DNA from: Pseudonocardia endophytica
Lineage (GTDB): Bacteria; Actinomycetota; Actinomycetes; Mycobacteriales; Pseudonocardiaceae
Length of the DNA stretch: 64,000 nt
Direction: 5' to 3'
Assembly: GCF_004339565.1 (NCBI RefSeq)
Contig: NZ_SMFZ01000002.1
Span: forward strand, 1,798,001 to 1,862,000
This document shows positions 23,766-31,868 of this stretch, piece by piece. Positions within the stretch are counted from its first letter, which is position 1, and each line of letters opens with the position of its first letter. A program made the translations under genes and the position numbers. The notes beneath the pieces were generated by a model. The model saw nothing but the letters and a program-made list of their open reading frames with translations. It was not told the DNA's origin and did no database searches.

Positions 23766-25286
23766 TCAGCCCTCCCTGTTGCCCATCCGGGGCGCCAGGT
23801 CGATCGAGGTGCTCCCGCGGGTGAGCGTGAGCGCCTTGCCGGTGAACACGTACTCCGGGTCGTCGGTGAGGACCTTCGCCAGCCACTCGTCCTGCGCCGT
23901 CAGCTCCGGCGTGCACGCCATGCGGGTGGAGGAGAAGTCGTCGTCGACGGTCAGCCGGTCGGTCCCGGCGACGACCCGGAACCCGAGGGTGTTGCACCCG
24001 GCCCGCGCCGTGAGCCGGTCCGGCGCGGTGAACGTGAGCGTGATCGTCGTGCCCGGCACGACCGGGGCCGGCACGATCCCCTTCTCGCTCACGGAGACGG
24101 AGTCGAACGTCGTGCCCCACAGCTCCGTCGGCTCGATGCCGAACCCGAGACCGACCTCGGTGAACACGATCGTCGTCGTGCCCGACGTCAGCCGCAGGCC
24201 CGCCGACGGGTCCGACCACTGTGGACCCGACCCGAGGAACCCGGCGAGCCACTGGTCCTGACCGGTCAGCTCCGGTCCGCAGAACATCAGCGTGGACGCC
24301 ACCGGACCGACGACGAGCCGGTCCGCGGTCACGGTCAGCGACGCGCCCATCGTGTTGCAGCCCGCGTTGGCGGACAGGCTGTCCGAGAACAGCGTCAGGT
24401 CGATCACCGTGCCCTCGACGAGCGGCCGCGGGGCCCCGTTCTCGGTGACCTCGACCGACCGGAAGCGCCGGTTCTCCAGGATCGGTTTCCCGCCCGGCGC
24501 CTCGGGCGACGACGTCGGTTCCGGCACACCCGGGACCGTGTCCTGCGCGGGCTCCTCGGTCAACACCAGCTCGGCGTCGCGTCGCGTCAGCGTCATCGTG
24601 TTGCCGACGACCCGCAGCCCGTCGAACGGCTCCTCGGGCAGCCACCGGGCGATCCAGCCGTCCTGGTCCATGCGCTCCGGCGAGCACGCCATCTCGGTCG
24701 CCCCGCTCGGGTTGCCGACGATGAGCGCGGCGTCCCCGCCGGTCGTGTACGGGAACGTCATCGTGTTGCACCCTGCCTCGACGACCAGGCTCCCGGCCTC
24801 GGTGAACGTGAGCAGGATCGAGGTGCCCGGCACGAGCGGCTGCGGCGTGCCGGTCACCGAGACGGACCGGAAGCGGCGGTCCCACAGCGGGCGGGGCTCG
24901 CCGATCTCCTCGGTCAGCTCCATCCACTCGTGGCCGGAGCGCAGCAGCAGGCCGTTCGCGGACAGCGACCACTCCGGATCGGCGTCGAGGAACGTGGTCA
25001 GCCACGTCTCCTGCGCCATCCGCTCCTCGCCGCAGAACATCAGCGTGGAGATCGACTCGCCGGTGCGCAGCCGCCCGGGTTCGACCGTCAGCGGGAAGCC
25101 GACGGCGTTGCATCCGGCGTTCGCGTCCAGGCGACCCGCGCGGAACGTCAGACGGATCCGCGTTCCGTCGACGACCGGCCGGGCGACGTCGTCCTCCATC
25201 GTCATGTCCGTCACGAACGTCCGGTCCTGCAACGGGTTCATCGGTGCAGCCTGCACGCCGCCCGCCGTGTTCACGACTCCGGTCAT
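23766..25286 (-). CDS. Protein with four tandem META (HslJ-like) domains
   Basis: 506 residues with four repeats of about 110-120 residues. Each has an ITLTF/IRLTF strand, an AGCN(T/A) segment and an M(A/F)C(S/G/T)-E/P-x-(M/L) segment followed by Q-(D/E)-x-W, the pattern of META domains. Two Cys per repeat could form disulfides. No signal peptide or lipobox is visible from the ATG at 25286, so its location is uncertain; a leader is usual for HslJ-like proteins. It lies downstream of the siderophore operon on the same strand, but 80 bp separate it from the binding-protein gene. Its role is unknown. Confidence 0.75.
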   Translation of the reverse strand: MTGVVNTAGGVQAAPMNPLQDRTFVTDMTMEDDVARPVVDGTRIRLTFRAGRLDANAGCNAVGFPLTVEPGRLRTGESISTLMFCGEERMAQETWLTTFLDADPEWSLSANGLLLRSGHEWMELTEEIGEPRPLWDRRFRSVSVTGTPQPLVPGTSILLTFTEAGSLVVEAGCNTMTFPYTTGGDAALIVGNPSGATEMACSPERMDQDGWIARWLPEEPFDGLRVVGNTMTLTRRDAELVLTEEPAQDTVPGVPEPTSSPEAPGGKPILENRRFRSVEVTENGAPRPLVEGTVIDLTLFSDSLSANAGCNTMGASLTVTADRLVVGPVASTLMFCGPELTGQDQWLAGFLGSGPQWSDPSAGLRLTSGTTTIVFTEVGLGFGIEPTELWGTTFDSVSVSEKGIVPAPVVPGTTITLTFTAPDRLTARAGCNTLGFRVVAGTDRLTVDDDFSSTRMACTPELTAQDEWLAKVLTDDPEYVFTGKALTLTRGSTSIDLAPRMGNREG

Positions 25287-25365
25287 GGCCGGTCTCCCTC
25301 CGCTCGACCCCGCGTAGAGCCTGAAGCAGTGGTGACCGGCATCACATCGTCACAAGAGACGAGAC

Positions 25366-26334
25366 TCAGCCGAGGCGCGCGAGCGTGGGTTCGACGAGCG
25401 CCAGGATCGCCTCCGTCGTGGCCGGGTTCGGAGCGAGCAACAGGCTCGCCTCGTCCGTGGTGAGCACCCGGAACCGGTCGCCCTGCAGCACACCCAGGTT
25501 CCGCGCCAGCGGCTGCGAGCGGAAGCGCTGCTCGTCGCCCGGCGCGTAGAGCCCGAAGAACGCGACGTCCGCCGAGTCCAGCGCCGCCAGGTTCTCCGGC
25601 GGCAGCACGGCCGTGCCCGCCTGCTGGACCGGCAGGCGCGCCAGCCCGGGTGCGACCCGCATACCGAGACGGCCGAAGAACTCCGCTGTCGGCCCGTCCG
25701 GTGCGACGACGACGAACGTCTGTCCACCGTAGTACTGGCCGAACGCGTACGACCGCCCCCGCAGCTCCGGATGGCGGGCCGCCGCCGCGGCGATCGTCGC
25801 GTCCGAGCGTGCGACGAGCGCGTCCGCCTCGGCGGTGCGGCCGGTGGCCCGGCCGATGGCGCGCACCAGCTCGTCGCCGGGGTCCTCCAGCAGGCGACCG
25901 AGGTGGGACAGCGTCGGTGCGATCGCGGAGATCTGCGGGTAGCTCGCGGCGAACGTCGGCTGCGCCGTCGTCATCAGGATCAGGTCCGGCTGCGCGGCGG
26001 CGATCGCCTCCAGGTTCGGGGTCACGCCGTCGAGCACCGTCACGTCCGGCGGCAGCGGCGGTGTCACGCCGGCCCAGTTCCCGTCCGGGTTCGACGGGTT
26101 GCGGGCCGCCGCCACGACGGGTGCGCCGAGCGCCGTCGCGATCTGGGCGTCCGCGAACCCGAGCACGACGACGCGCTGCGGCCGGGCCGGGACGGTCACC
26201 GTGCCCTGCCCGTGCGTGATCGTCACCGGAAACGCGCCGTCGTCGGCCACCGCCGACGGCGAGGACGGAGCGGCCCCGCCGCACCCGCTGAGCAGCAGCA
26301 CCACCGCCACCCCCGCGAGCGCCATGCGGATCAC
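25366..26334 (-). CDS. Iron-siderophore ABC transporter substrate-binding lipoprotein
   Basis: 322 residues. Signal peptide with the lipobox LLLSGC puts it on the outer face of the membrane. The PBP2 fold of FepB type is seen in RPQRVVVLGFADAQIATALGA, PNLEAIAAAQPDLILMTTAQ and the closing segment LLLAPNPATTEAILALVEP. It would deliver a ferric siderophore to a transporter. GTG at 26334 overlaps the upstream ABC gene stop as GTGA; an ATG nine bases later (MALAGVAVV) is an alternative. It is the last gene of the iron-box operon SIP-IrtA-IrtB, although IrtAB themselves normally work without a binding protein. Confidence 0.85.
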   Translation of the reverse strand: MIRMALAGVAVVLLLSGCGGAAPSSPSAVADDGAFPVTITHGQGTVTVPARPQRVVVLGFADAQIATALGAPVVAAARNPSNPDGNWAGVTPPLPPDVTVLDGVTPNLEAIAAAQPDLILMTTAQPTFAASYPQISAIAPTLSHLGRLLEDPGDELVRAIGRATGRTAEADALVARSDATIAAAAARHPELRGRSYAFGQYYGGQTFVVVAPDGPTAEFFGRLGMRVAPGLARLPVQQAGTAVLPPENLAALDSADVAFFGLYAPGDEQRFRSQPLARNLGVLQGDRFRVLTTDEASLLLAPNPATTEAILALVEPTLARLG

Positions 26335-28085
26335 TGCGCGGCCCCGGTGGACAGCCGCCAGCCGGTCGAGCGGCTGCGTTCGTGCCAGAACGCGGCGTAG
26401 CGCCCGCCCGCCGCGAGCAGCTCGTCGTGCGTGCCGCGTTCCACGACCCGGCCGGCGTCGTCACCGTCGCCGAGCACGACGATCTGGTCCGCCGCGACCA
26501 CCGTGGACAGACGGTGCGCGATCACGAGCAGTGTCGAGCGCTCCATCAGCGCCGGGACGGCCTCGGAGAGCACCCGCTCGTTCTCCGGGTCCAGCGCCGC
26601 CGTCGCCTCGTCGAGCAGCACCACCGGCGCGGCCTTGAGCACGGCGCGCGCGATCGACACCCGCTGGCGCTCACCGCCGGACAGCGACGTGCCGCCCTCG
26701 CCGACGCGGCTCGCCCACCCGTCCGGGAGCCGGTCGACGATCTCGGTGACCCCGGCCAGGGCGGCCGCGTCGCGCACCTCGGCGTCGGAGGCGTCCGGGC
26801 GTCCGACGCGGATGTTCGCCTCGAGCGTGTCGTCGAACAGGTAGACGTCCTGGAACACCGGCGCGAGCTGCGCCATCAGGTCGTCCGTCGACCGGTCGCG
26901 CACGTCGACGCCGCCGACGCGCACGACGCCGCCGTCGACGTCGAAGAACCGGGACGTCAGCCGCGCGATCGTGGACTTGCCCGACCCGGACGCGCCGACC
27001 AGCGCCGTCATCGTCCGCGGCGGCACCCGGAACGACACGTCGCGCAGGACCGGGACGGCCGGGTCGTACCCGAACGTCACGTGCGCGAACTCGACCGCGC
27101 CGGGTTCGGTCGTCGGCGACGAGACGTCCGGCTCGGGCAGCGGCGACTCGGCCAGCACGTCCGCGATCCGGCGGATGTCGTTGCGTGCCATGCGGGTCGC
27201 CCCGGAGAGCTCGACGACCTCGGACAGCGGGCCGGCGAACAGCGCTGCGAGTGCCAGCACGGCGACGAGCCGGACCGGGTCGAGGTCGCCGCCGAGCGCC
27301 AGCAGCACGCCGACGACGATCAGCGCGGAGAACACGAGCTGCACGCCGAACCCGCCCGCGATCGTGCCCGGCACGAACGACCACACCGCGCGCCGTCCGG
27401 CTGCGCGCTGGTTCTCCACGGCGGTCTCCAGTGGACGGTGCCCCTCCGCGCCGCGGCCGAACGCGCGCAGTACCCGCTGGGTCCGCGCGAACTCGACGAC
27501 ACGGTCCCCTGCGGCGACGGCGGCAGCGTCGGTGAGCTCGTCGCTGCGGCCGATCCGGCCCGCCGACCAGCGGAAGATCACGAACAGCAGCGGTGCCCCC
27601 ACCAGCGCGCACAGGGCGAGCCGCCAGTCGAAGACGAACATCGCCAGCCCGATCGTGGCCGGCGTGACCACGCCGACGATCAGCGGTGCGAGCAGGTGCG
27701 CGAACATGCCGGCCAGCGACACCGTTCCGCCGGTGACCATCTTGGACAGACGACCGGTCCGCTCCGCGGAGAACCAGCCGAGCGGCAGCGCCACCACGTG
27801 GTCGCCGACGCGGGCCTGCAGCGTGCGCAGCACGGTCACCGCCACGGCGAACCCGCGCATGGCCGCGACGTAGTGCAGCACGCAGGTGGCGACGGCGGCC
27901 ACGGCGAGCGCGGCCGTCCACCGCACGGCACCGGCGGTGTCACCGGCGAACAGGCGCTCCAGCGCGGGCACGAGCAGCACCATGGCCAGGCCCTGGCACA
28001 CGGCGTGCGCGACGACCGTCGCCAGGTAGGTGCGCAGGGCGCCGCGGTGCTCCGCCCCGAGGATCGCCTCCAGGTCGCGGATCAT
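26331..28085 (-). CDS. ABC exporter-fold siderophore transporter, IrtB-like
   Basis: 584 residues: N-terminal six-helix membrane domain to about 310, then an ATPase domain with Walker A GASGSGKST, signature LSGGERQRVSIARA and Walker B VVLLDEATAALD, and the H-loop IAHRLST. It pairs with the IrtA-like protein encoded just upstream; in mycobacteria IrtAB is a heterodimeric importer of mycobactin-type iron chelates. I start it at ATG 28085, which overlaps the stop of the upstream gene (ATGA) and gives MIRDLEAILG; the frame is open for five more codons. It lies in the iron-box operon. Confidence 0.85.
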   Translation of the reverse strand: MIRDLEAILGAEHRGALRTYLATVVAHAVCQGLAMVLLVPALERLFAGDTAGAVRWTAALAVAAVATCVLHYVAAMRGFAVAVTVLRTLQARVGDHVVALPLGWFSAERTGRLSKMVTGGTVSLAGMFAHLLAPLIVGVVTPATIGLAMFVFDWRLALCALVGAPLLFVIFRWSAGRIGRSDELTDAAAVAAGDRVVEFARTQRVLRAFGRGAEGHRPLETAVENQRAAGRRAVWSFVPGTIAGGFGVQLVFSALIVVGVLLALGGDLDPVRLVAVLALAALFAGPLSEVVELSGATRMARNDIRRIADVLAESPLPEPDVSSPTTEPGAVEFAHVTFGYDPAVPVLRDVSFRVPPRTMTALVGASGSGKSTIARLTSRFFDVDGGVVRVGGVDVRDRSTDDLMAQLAPVFQDVYLFDDTLEANIRVGRPDASDAEVRDAAALAGVTEIVDRLPDGWASRVGEGGTSLSGGERQRVSIARAVLKAAPVVLLDEATAALDPENERVLSEAVPALMERSTLLVIAHRLSTVVAADQIVVLGDGDDAGRVVERGTHDELLAAGGRYAAFWHERSRSTGWRLSTGAAQ

Positions 28086-29872
28086 CGTGCGGCCTCCCAC
28101 ATGCGGGCGTAGCGACCTCCGGCGGCGAGCAGCCGCTCGTGGGTCCCGGACTCGGCGACGCGGCCGTCGTCGAGCACGACGATCGTGTCCGCGCCGGTGA
28201 TCGTGGACAGCCGGTGCGCGATCACCAGCAGCGTCCGGCCGCTGGCCAGTTCGGACAGTGCGTCCTGGATCGCGGCCTCGGACTCGGGATCGGCGAACGC
28301 CGTGGCCTCGTCGAGCACGAGCACCGGTGTGTCGGCCAGCAGGGCGCGGGCGATCGAGACCCGTTGCGCCTCACCGCCGGAGAGCACGGCGTCCTCGCCG
28401 ACGACCGAGTCGTACCCCCGCGGCAGCGCCCGGATCCGGGCGTCGATCTGGGCGGCGCGCGCGGCGGCGTGGACGGCGGCGTCCGAGGTGTCCGGCCGTC
28501 CGAGCCGGATGTTGTCCAGGACGGACATCCGCAGCAGCTGCACGTCCTGCAGCACGAACCCGACGTGCCGGTAGAGCTCCTCGGGCGCGACGTCGCGCAC
28601 GTCGACACCGCCGAGGCGGATCGCGCCGGCCGTGACGTCGTGGAACCGGGGGAGCAGCGTGGCCAGTGTGGACTTGCCGGATCCGGACGGTCCGACGAGC
28701 GCGGTGACCGTGCCCGGCTCCATCGCGAACGTGACGTCGCGCAGGACGTCGGAACGCCCGTCGTAGGAGAAGCGGACGTCGGAGAACTCGACGCGGTGAC
28801 CGTCCGGCACGCGGGGCTCCGAAGCGACCGGCAGCGGCGGCGTGTCCAGCAACGTCTGCACCCGCAGCGCTGCGGCAGCCGCCGTGCGCCGCGACTGGGC
28901 GCCGAACCCGAGAGCGGTGATCGTCGACGGCAGGATCAGGGCGACGAGCAGCCCGGTCATCGCCTCGACCGGCGTCACCCAACCCTCGGCGACGAACCAG
29001 ATCCCGCCGGCCAGGTTCACGACCGCGATCACGGGTCCGACCAGTGCCATCGAGGACAGCGACGACAGCCTCAGCATCGGCCCGACCCACCCGGCGTAGG
29101 TCTCGCCGAACTCGGCGGCGGTGCGCCGGTAGGCCTCGTGCGCACGCCGGGCGCGTCCGAACGCCTTCACCACGGCGATGCCGCCGACGAACTCGGCGAC
29201 GGCCGCGCTGATCCGTCCGAACGCGACGTTCATGTGCGCGATCCGGTCCTGGTAGCCGCGCATCATGATCGCGTAGGCGGCGCCGTAGACCGGCAGCGTC
29301 GCGATCGCCAGCAGGGCGAGCCGCCAGTCCAGCCAGACCAGGTAGGCCAGGCCGCCGATCGGCAGCACGACGGCGCCGGTCAGCTCCACCGAGTGGTGCG
29401 CGACGAGGTGGTGCAGGTCGTCGACGTCGTCCTGCGCGGACTTGCGGACCATCCCGGACGACGTGTCCGAGAACCAGCCCAGCGGCACCCGGCCGAGACG
29501 GTCGATCATCCTGCGGCGCAGGTGCGCCTGCAGCGACGTGTCGGCCAGGTGCGTGATCGCGAGTGCCACGCCGGAGAGCAGGCCGCGCGCGCCGAGCCCG
29601 GCCACGACGAGCCAGACGACGGTGACCACCTCGCCGCGGTCGACCGGGCCGGGCGCGAGCAGCAGCTCGGCCAGCCGGGCCAGCGCGACGAACGGGACGA
29701 GTGCGGCGAGCGCACCGAGCGCGGCGAGCACGATCGCGATCCGGGTGCGCCCCATGACCGGGGCGCGTAGGCGGGCCAGTGCGGAGGAGGACGCCTTCGC
29801 GAGCTCCTTCGCGGACGGCTCGGCGTCCGCGGGCGGTGCCTCGGCGAGAGGTTCGGCGACGGCGGTGGACAC
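28082..29872 (-). CDS. ABC exporter-fold siderophore transporter, IrtA-like (no SIP fusion)
   Basis: 596 residues with a six-helix membrane domain followed by the ATPase domain: Walker A GPSGSGKST, signature LSGGEAQRVSIARALL and Walker B VLVLDEATAFADPESE. The LDEATAFADPE form is typical of the Irt/Ybt iron-chelate group. Mycobacterial IrtA carries an N-terminal siderophore-interaction domain; here that domain is encoded by the separate gene immediately upstream (29875-30729), so the operon looks like the unfused version. The GTG at 29872 lies two bases after the SIP stop codon. It presumably forms a heterodimer with the next gene product. Confidence 0.85.
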   Translation of the reverse strand: MSTAVAEPLAEAPPADAEPSAKELAKASSSALARLRAPVMGRTRIAIVLAALGALAALVPFVALARLAELLLAPGPVDRGEVVTVVWLVVAGLGARGLLSGVALAITHLADTSLQAHLRRRMIDRLGRVPLGWFSDTSSGMVRKSAQDDVDDLHHLVAHHSVELTGAVVLPIGGLAYLVWLDWRLALLAIATLPVYGAAYAIMMRGYQDRIAHMNVAFGRISAAVAEFVGGIAVVKAFGRARRAHEAYRRTAAEFGETYAGWVGPMLRLSSLSSMALVGPVIAVVNLAGGIWFVAEGWVTPVEAMTGLLVALILPSTITALGFGAQSRRTAAAAALRVQTLLDTPPLPVASEPRVPDGHRVEFSDVRFSYDGRSDVLRDVTFAMEPGTVTALVGPSGSGKSTLATLLPRFHDVTAGAIRLGGVDVRDVAPEELYRHVGFVLQDVQLLRMSVLDNIRLGRPDTSDAAVHAAARAAQIDARIRALPRGYDSVVGEDAVLSGGEAQRVSIARALLADTPVLVLDEATAFADPESEAAIQDALSELASGRTLLVIAHRLSTITGADTIVVLDDGRVAESGTHERLLAAGGRYARMWEAAR

Positions 29873-29874
29873 GG

Positions 29875-30729
29875 TCAGGCCCCCTGCGTCTCGAGATCGG
29901 CCATGATCTCGGCGGCGTCGGCCGCGTCCTCGGCCGTCGGCGCGTCGTCCTGGGTCATCCGCCTGCGCCAGTAGCCGGTGAACGCGACGGCGCGCTTGTC
30001 CAGTCCGCACTCGCCGACCAGGTGGCGGCGCAGCGCCCGGACCGCGGACGCCTCTCCGGCGACCCACGCGAACAGCGGCGGCGCCGGAGCGGCCGCGCGC
30101 ACGCCGTCGAGCAGCACGTCCGACGTGCCCGGCGCGGCGTCGCCGCGGTGGTGCCAGTGGACGGTCACGTCCGCCGTCGACACCATGTCCTGCTCGTCGT
30201 CCGGTCCGGACACTTCGATGTGGACGGACGCGCGGTCGTCGGCGTGCAGGGACTCCAGCCACGCCGCGATCGCGGGCAGCGCGGTCTCGTCTCCCGCCAG
30301 CAGGAGCGGATCGCCCGGCTGCGGCTCGCGGTATCGGCTCTGCGCGGGCCCGAGCAGCCCGATCACGTCGCCCGGTGCGGCCGCAGCCGCCCACGCCGAC
30401 GCCGGTCCCGCGGAGTCCGCGTGCAGCACGAAGTCGATCTCCACCCGCCGCTCGTCAGGCATCGCCCGCCGGATCGAGTACGTGCGCATCCACGGCCGGA
30501 CCTCGTCCGGCATCGCGAGGTAGCGGGCGTACCAGTCGGCGACCTCGCTCATGTCCTTCGGCGTGCCCGGCAGCTCAGGGACGCCGCCGTCGCGCGCGAA
30601 GAACAGCTTCACCTGCTGGTCCGGCGCGATCGTCCGGAACCCGGCGAGCCCGTCGCCCTCCAGCGTGACGCGGCGCAGGTGCGGACCGACGTCCCGCACC
30701 TCGGCGACGGACACGGTCGCGTACAGCAT
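29875..30729 (-). CDS. Siderophore-interacting FAD reductase (SIP)
   Basis: 284 residues with the SIP-type NAD(P)H:flavin oxidoreductase architecture. RTYSIRRAMPDERRVEIDFVLH is the FAD-binding RxYSxR motif, followed by GDVIGLLGP, and the C-terminal VAGEASAVRALRRHL and FTGYWRRR match the NADPH-binding domain and the usual C-terminus. It reduces ferric siderophore to release iron after uptake. ATG at 30729 follows GGGGAGG. A strong iron box lies 19 bp upstream, so it leads the iron-repressed operon SIP-IrtA-IrtB-binding protein. IrtA of mycobacteria has this domain as its own N-terminus. Confidence 0.88.
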   Translation of the reverse strand: MLYATVSVAEVRDVGPHLRRVTLEGDGLAGFRTIAPDQQVKLFFARDGGVPELPGTPKDMSEVADWYARYLAMPDEVRPWMRTYSIRRAMPDERRVEIDFVLHADSAGPASAWAAAAAPGDVIGLLGPAQSRYREPQPGDPLLLAGDETALPAIAAWLESLHADDRASVHIEVSGPDDEQDMVSTADVTVHWHHRGDAAPGTSDVLLDGVRAAAPAPPLFAWVAGEASAVRALRRHLVGECGLDKRAVAFTGYWRRRMTQDDAPTAEDAADAAEIMADLETQGA

Positions 30730-30747
30730 CGGAGCCTCCCCGGTCGA

Positions 30748-30766
30748 TCTGGTTAGGCACACCTTA
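30748..30766. promoter_or_regulatory. Iron box (IdeR/DtxR operator)
   Basis: TCTGGTTAGGCACACCTTA matches 14 of 19 positions of the IdeR/DtxR consensus TTAGGTTAGGCTAACCTAA. It lies between the SIP start codon and the divergent TetR gene and should repress the siderophore uptake operon when iron is plentiful. Confidence 0.8.
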
Positions 30767-30812
30767 GTCATCTGTGAAGACAATTCGCAATCATCGGCAC
30801 TACGATCGTCGC

Positions 30813-31454
30813 GTGGCCGTGGAGCACGTGCGGCCCGGCCGCCGTCCGGGACCGAAGCCGAGGCTGAGCCGGGAGCTGATCGTCGACGCCGCCGTCGAGA
30901 TGGGCGTGGAGTCCGTGTCGATCGGCGCGGTCGCGACGACGCTCGGTGTCGCGCCGGCAGGGCTCTACCGCTACATCTCCGGGCGCGACGACCTCGTCGC
31001 GGCCGGGCTGGAGCGGATCCTCGGTGAGGCGCCGCTGCCGCCGGACGACAGCGACTGGCGCGCGTTCCTGGAGACGGAGGCGTGGACGCGGTGGTCGCTG
31101 CTGCTCCGCTACGCCGGGCTCGTGCGCCGCTACGAGGGGCGGTTGGTCTGGGTCGCGGCCCGGCGGATGGAGCGGTTGGTGCGCGGGCTGACCGCGCGCG
31201 GCTTCTCGCTCACCGACGCGATGACCGCCGTCGACGCCGTCCTCGACCTCATCGACGACGCCGCGGACCAGGCTGCGCGGCTGCGCGACCCGGACGACCC
31301 GGACCGGCCGTCGGAGCCCATGCGCGCCGTGCTGGACGCTTGCGCGCCGGACCTGCGTGCCGTCGTCGAAGCGATCGTCGACGACCCGGTGCGGCACGTC
31401 GAGCGCAAGCTCGCACTCGTGCTCGACGGCATCGGGGCGCGGTTCGCGCCGTGA
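30813..31454 (+). CDS. TetR family regulator
   Basis: 213 residues from the chosen GTG. The HTH reads SRELIVDAAVEMGVESVSIG followed by ATTLGVAPAGLYRYISGRDDLV, a clear TetR N-terminus preceded by a basic RPGRRPGPKPR tail. A C-terminal ligand domain follows, ending KLALVLDGIGARFAP. A further in-frame GTG at 30774 is possible, but it overlaps the region next to the iron box; TACGAT (30801-30806) lies seven bases before the chosen start and could be the -10 of a leaderless message. It diverges from the SIP operon; whether it controls it is not known. Confidence 0.78.
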   Translation: MAVEHVRPGRRPGPKPRLSRELIVDAAVEMGVESVSIGAVATTLGVAPAGLYRYISGRDDLVAAGLERILGEAPLPPDDSDWRAFLETEAWTRWSLLLRYAGLVRRYEGRLVWVAARRMERLVRGLTARGFSLTDAMTAVDAVLDLIDDAADQAARLRDPDDPDRPSEPMRAVLDACAPDLRAVVEAIVDDPVRHVERKLALVLDGIGARFAP

Positions 31455-31868
31455 ACCCGCGCCCCGCACCGCGGCCACGAGGGGCCGCCGGAGCGCGGGA
31501 CCACGTGGCACCCGGTGGGGGCCGGATCGTGGTCGAACGCCGCGACCGGCTCGACGCGCTGCGCGCGCCGGCGTCGGCCGGGCGGCTGACGCCGCGTGTC
31601 GCGGGCTCCCACCCGGCGGACAAGGCGGCCGACGCGCACCGTGCGCCGGGGGCGGGCGGGATGCGGGGCCGGGCCGTCCTCTCGTTCTGAGCCGGGGGAT
31701 GGCCCCTCACCTTGTCGTCCGGGCGGCGGTTGCAACGTTCGTCCAACCTGTGGTGTGGGCCACCCCCGTCGTGTTGACTGCCGCTCGAGACCACGACGAC
31801 CGTGGGATCGCGTGGGCCCGCGAGCGCCCGCCACGGTCGTTGTCGACCGCTCGCAGGAGGTGCCTGGA
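31455..31868. other. Gene-free stretch before the monooxygenase operon
   Basis: About 410 bp of GC-rich DNA with no convincing coding frame. TTGACT at 31774-31779 could be a -35 box for the downstream gene, but no matching -10 is clear. A ribosome site GCAGGAGG ends at 31860. Confidence 0.5.

Noticed and set aside
30774..30812. Earlier GTG start for the TetR gene
   Set aside because: It would place the start eight bases from the iron box and adds residues without TetR similarity; a -10-like TACGAT favours the later GTG.
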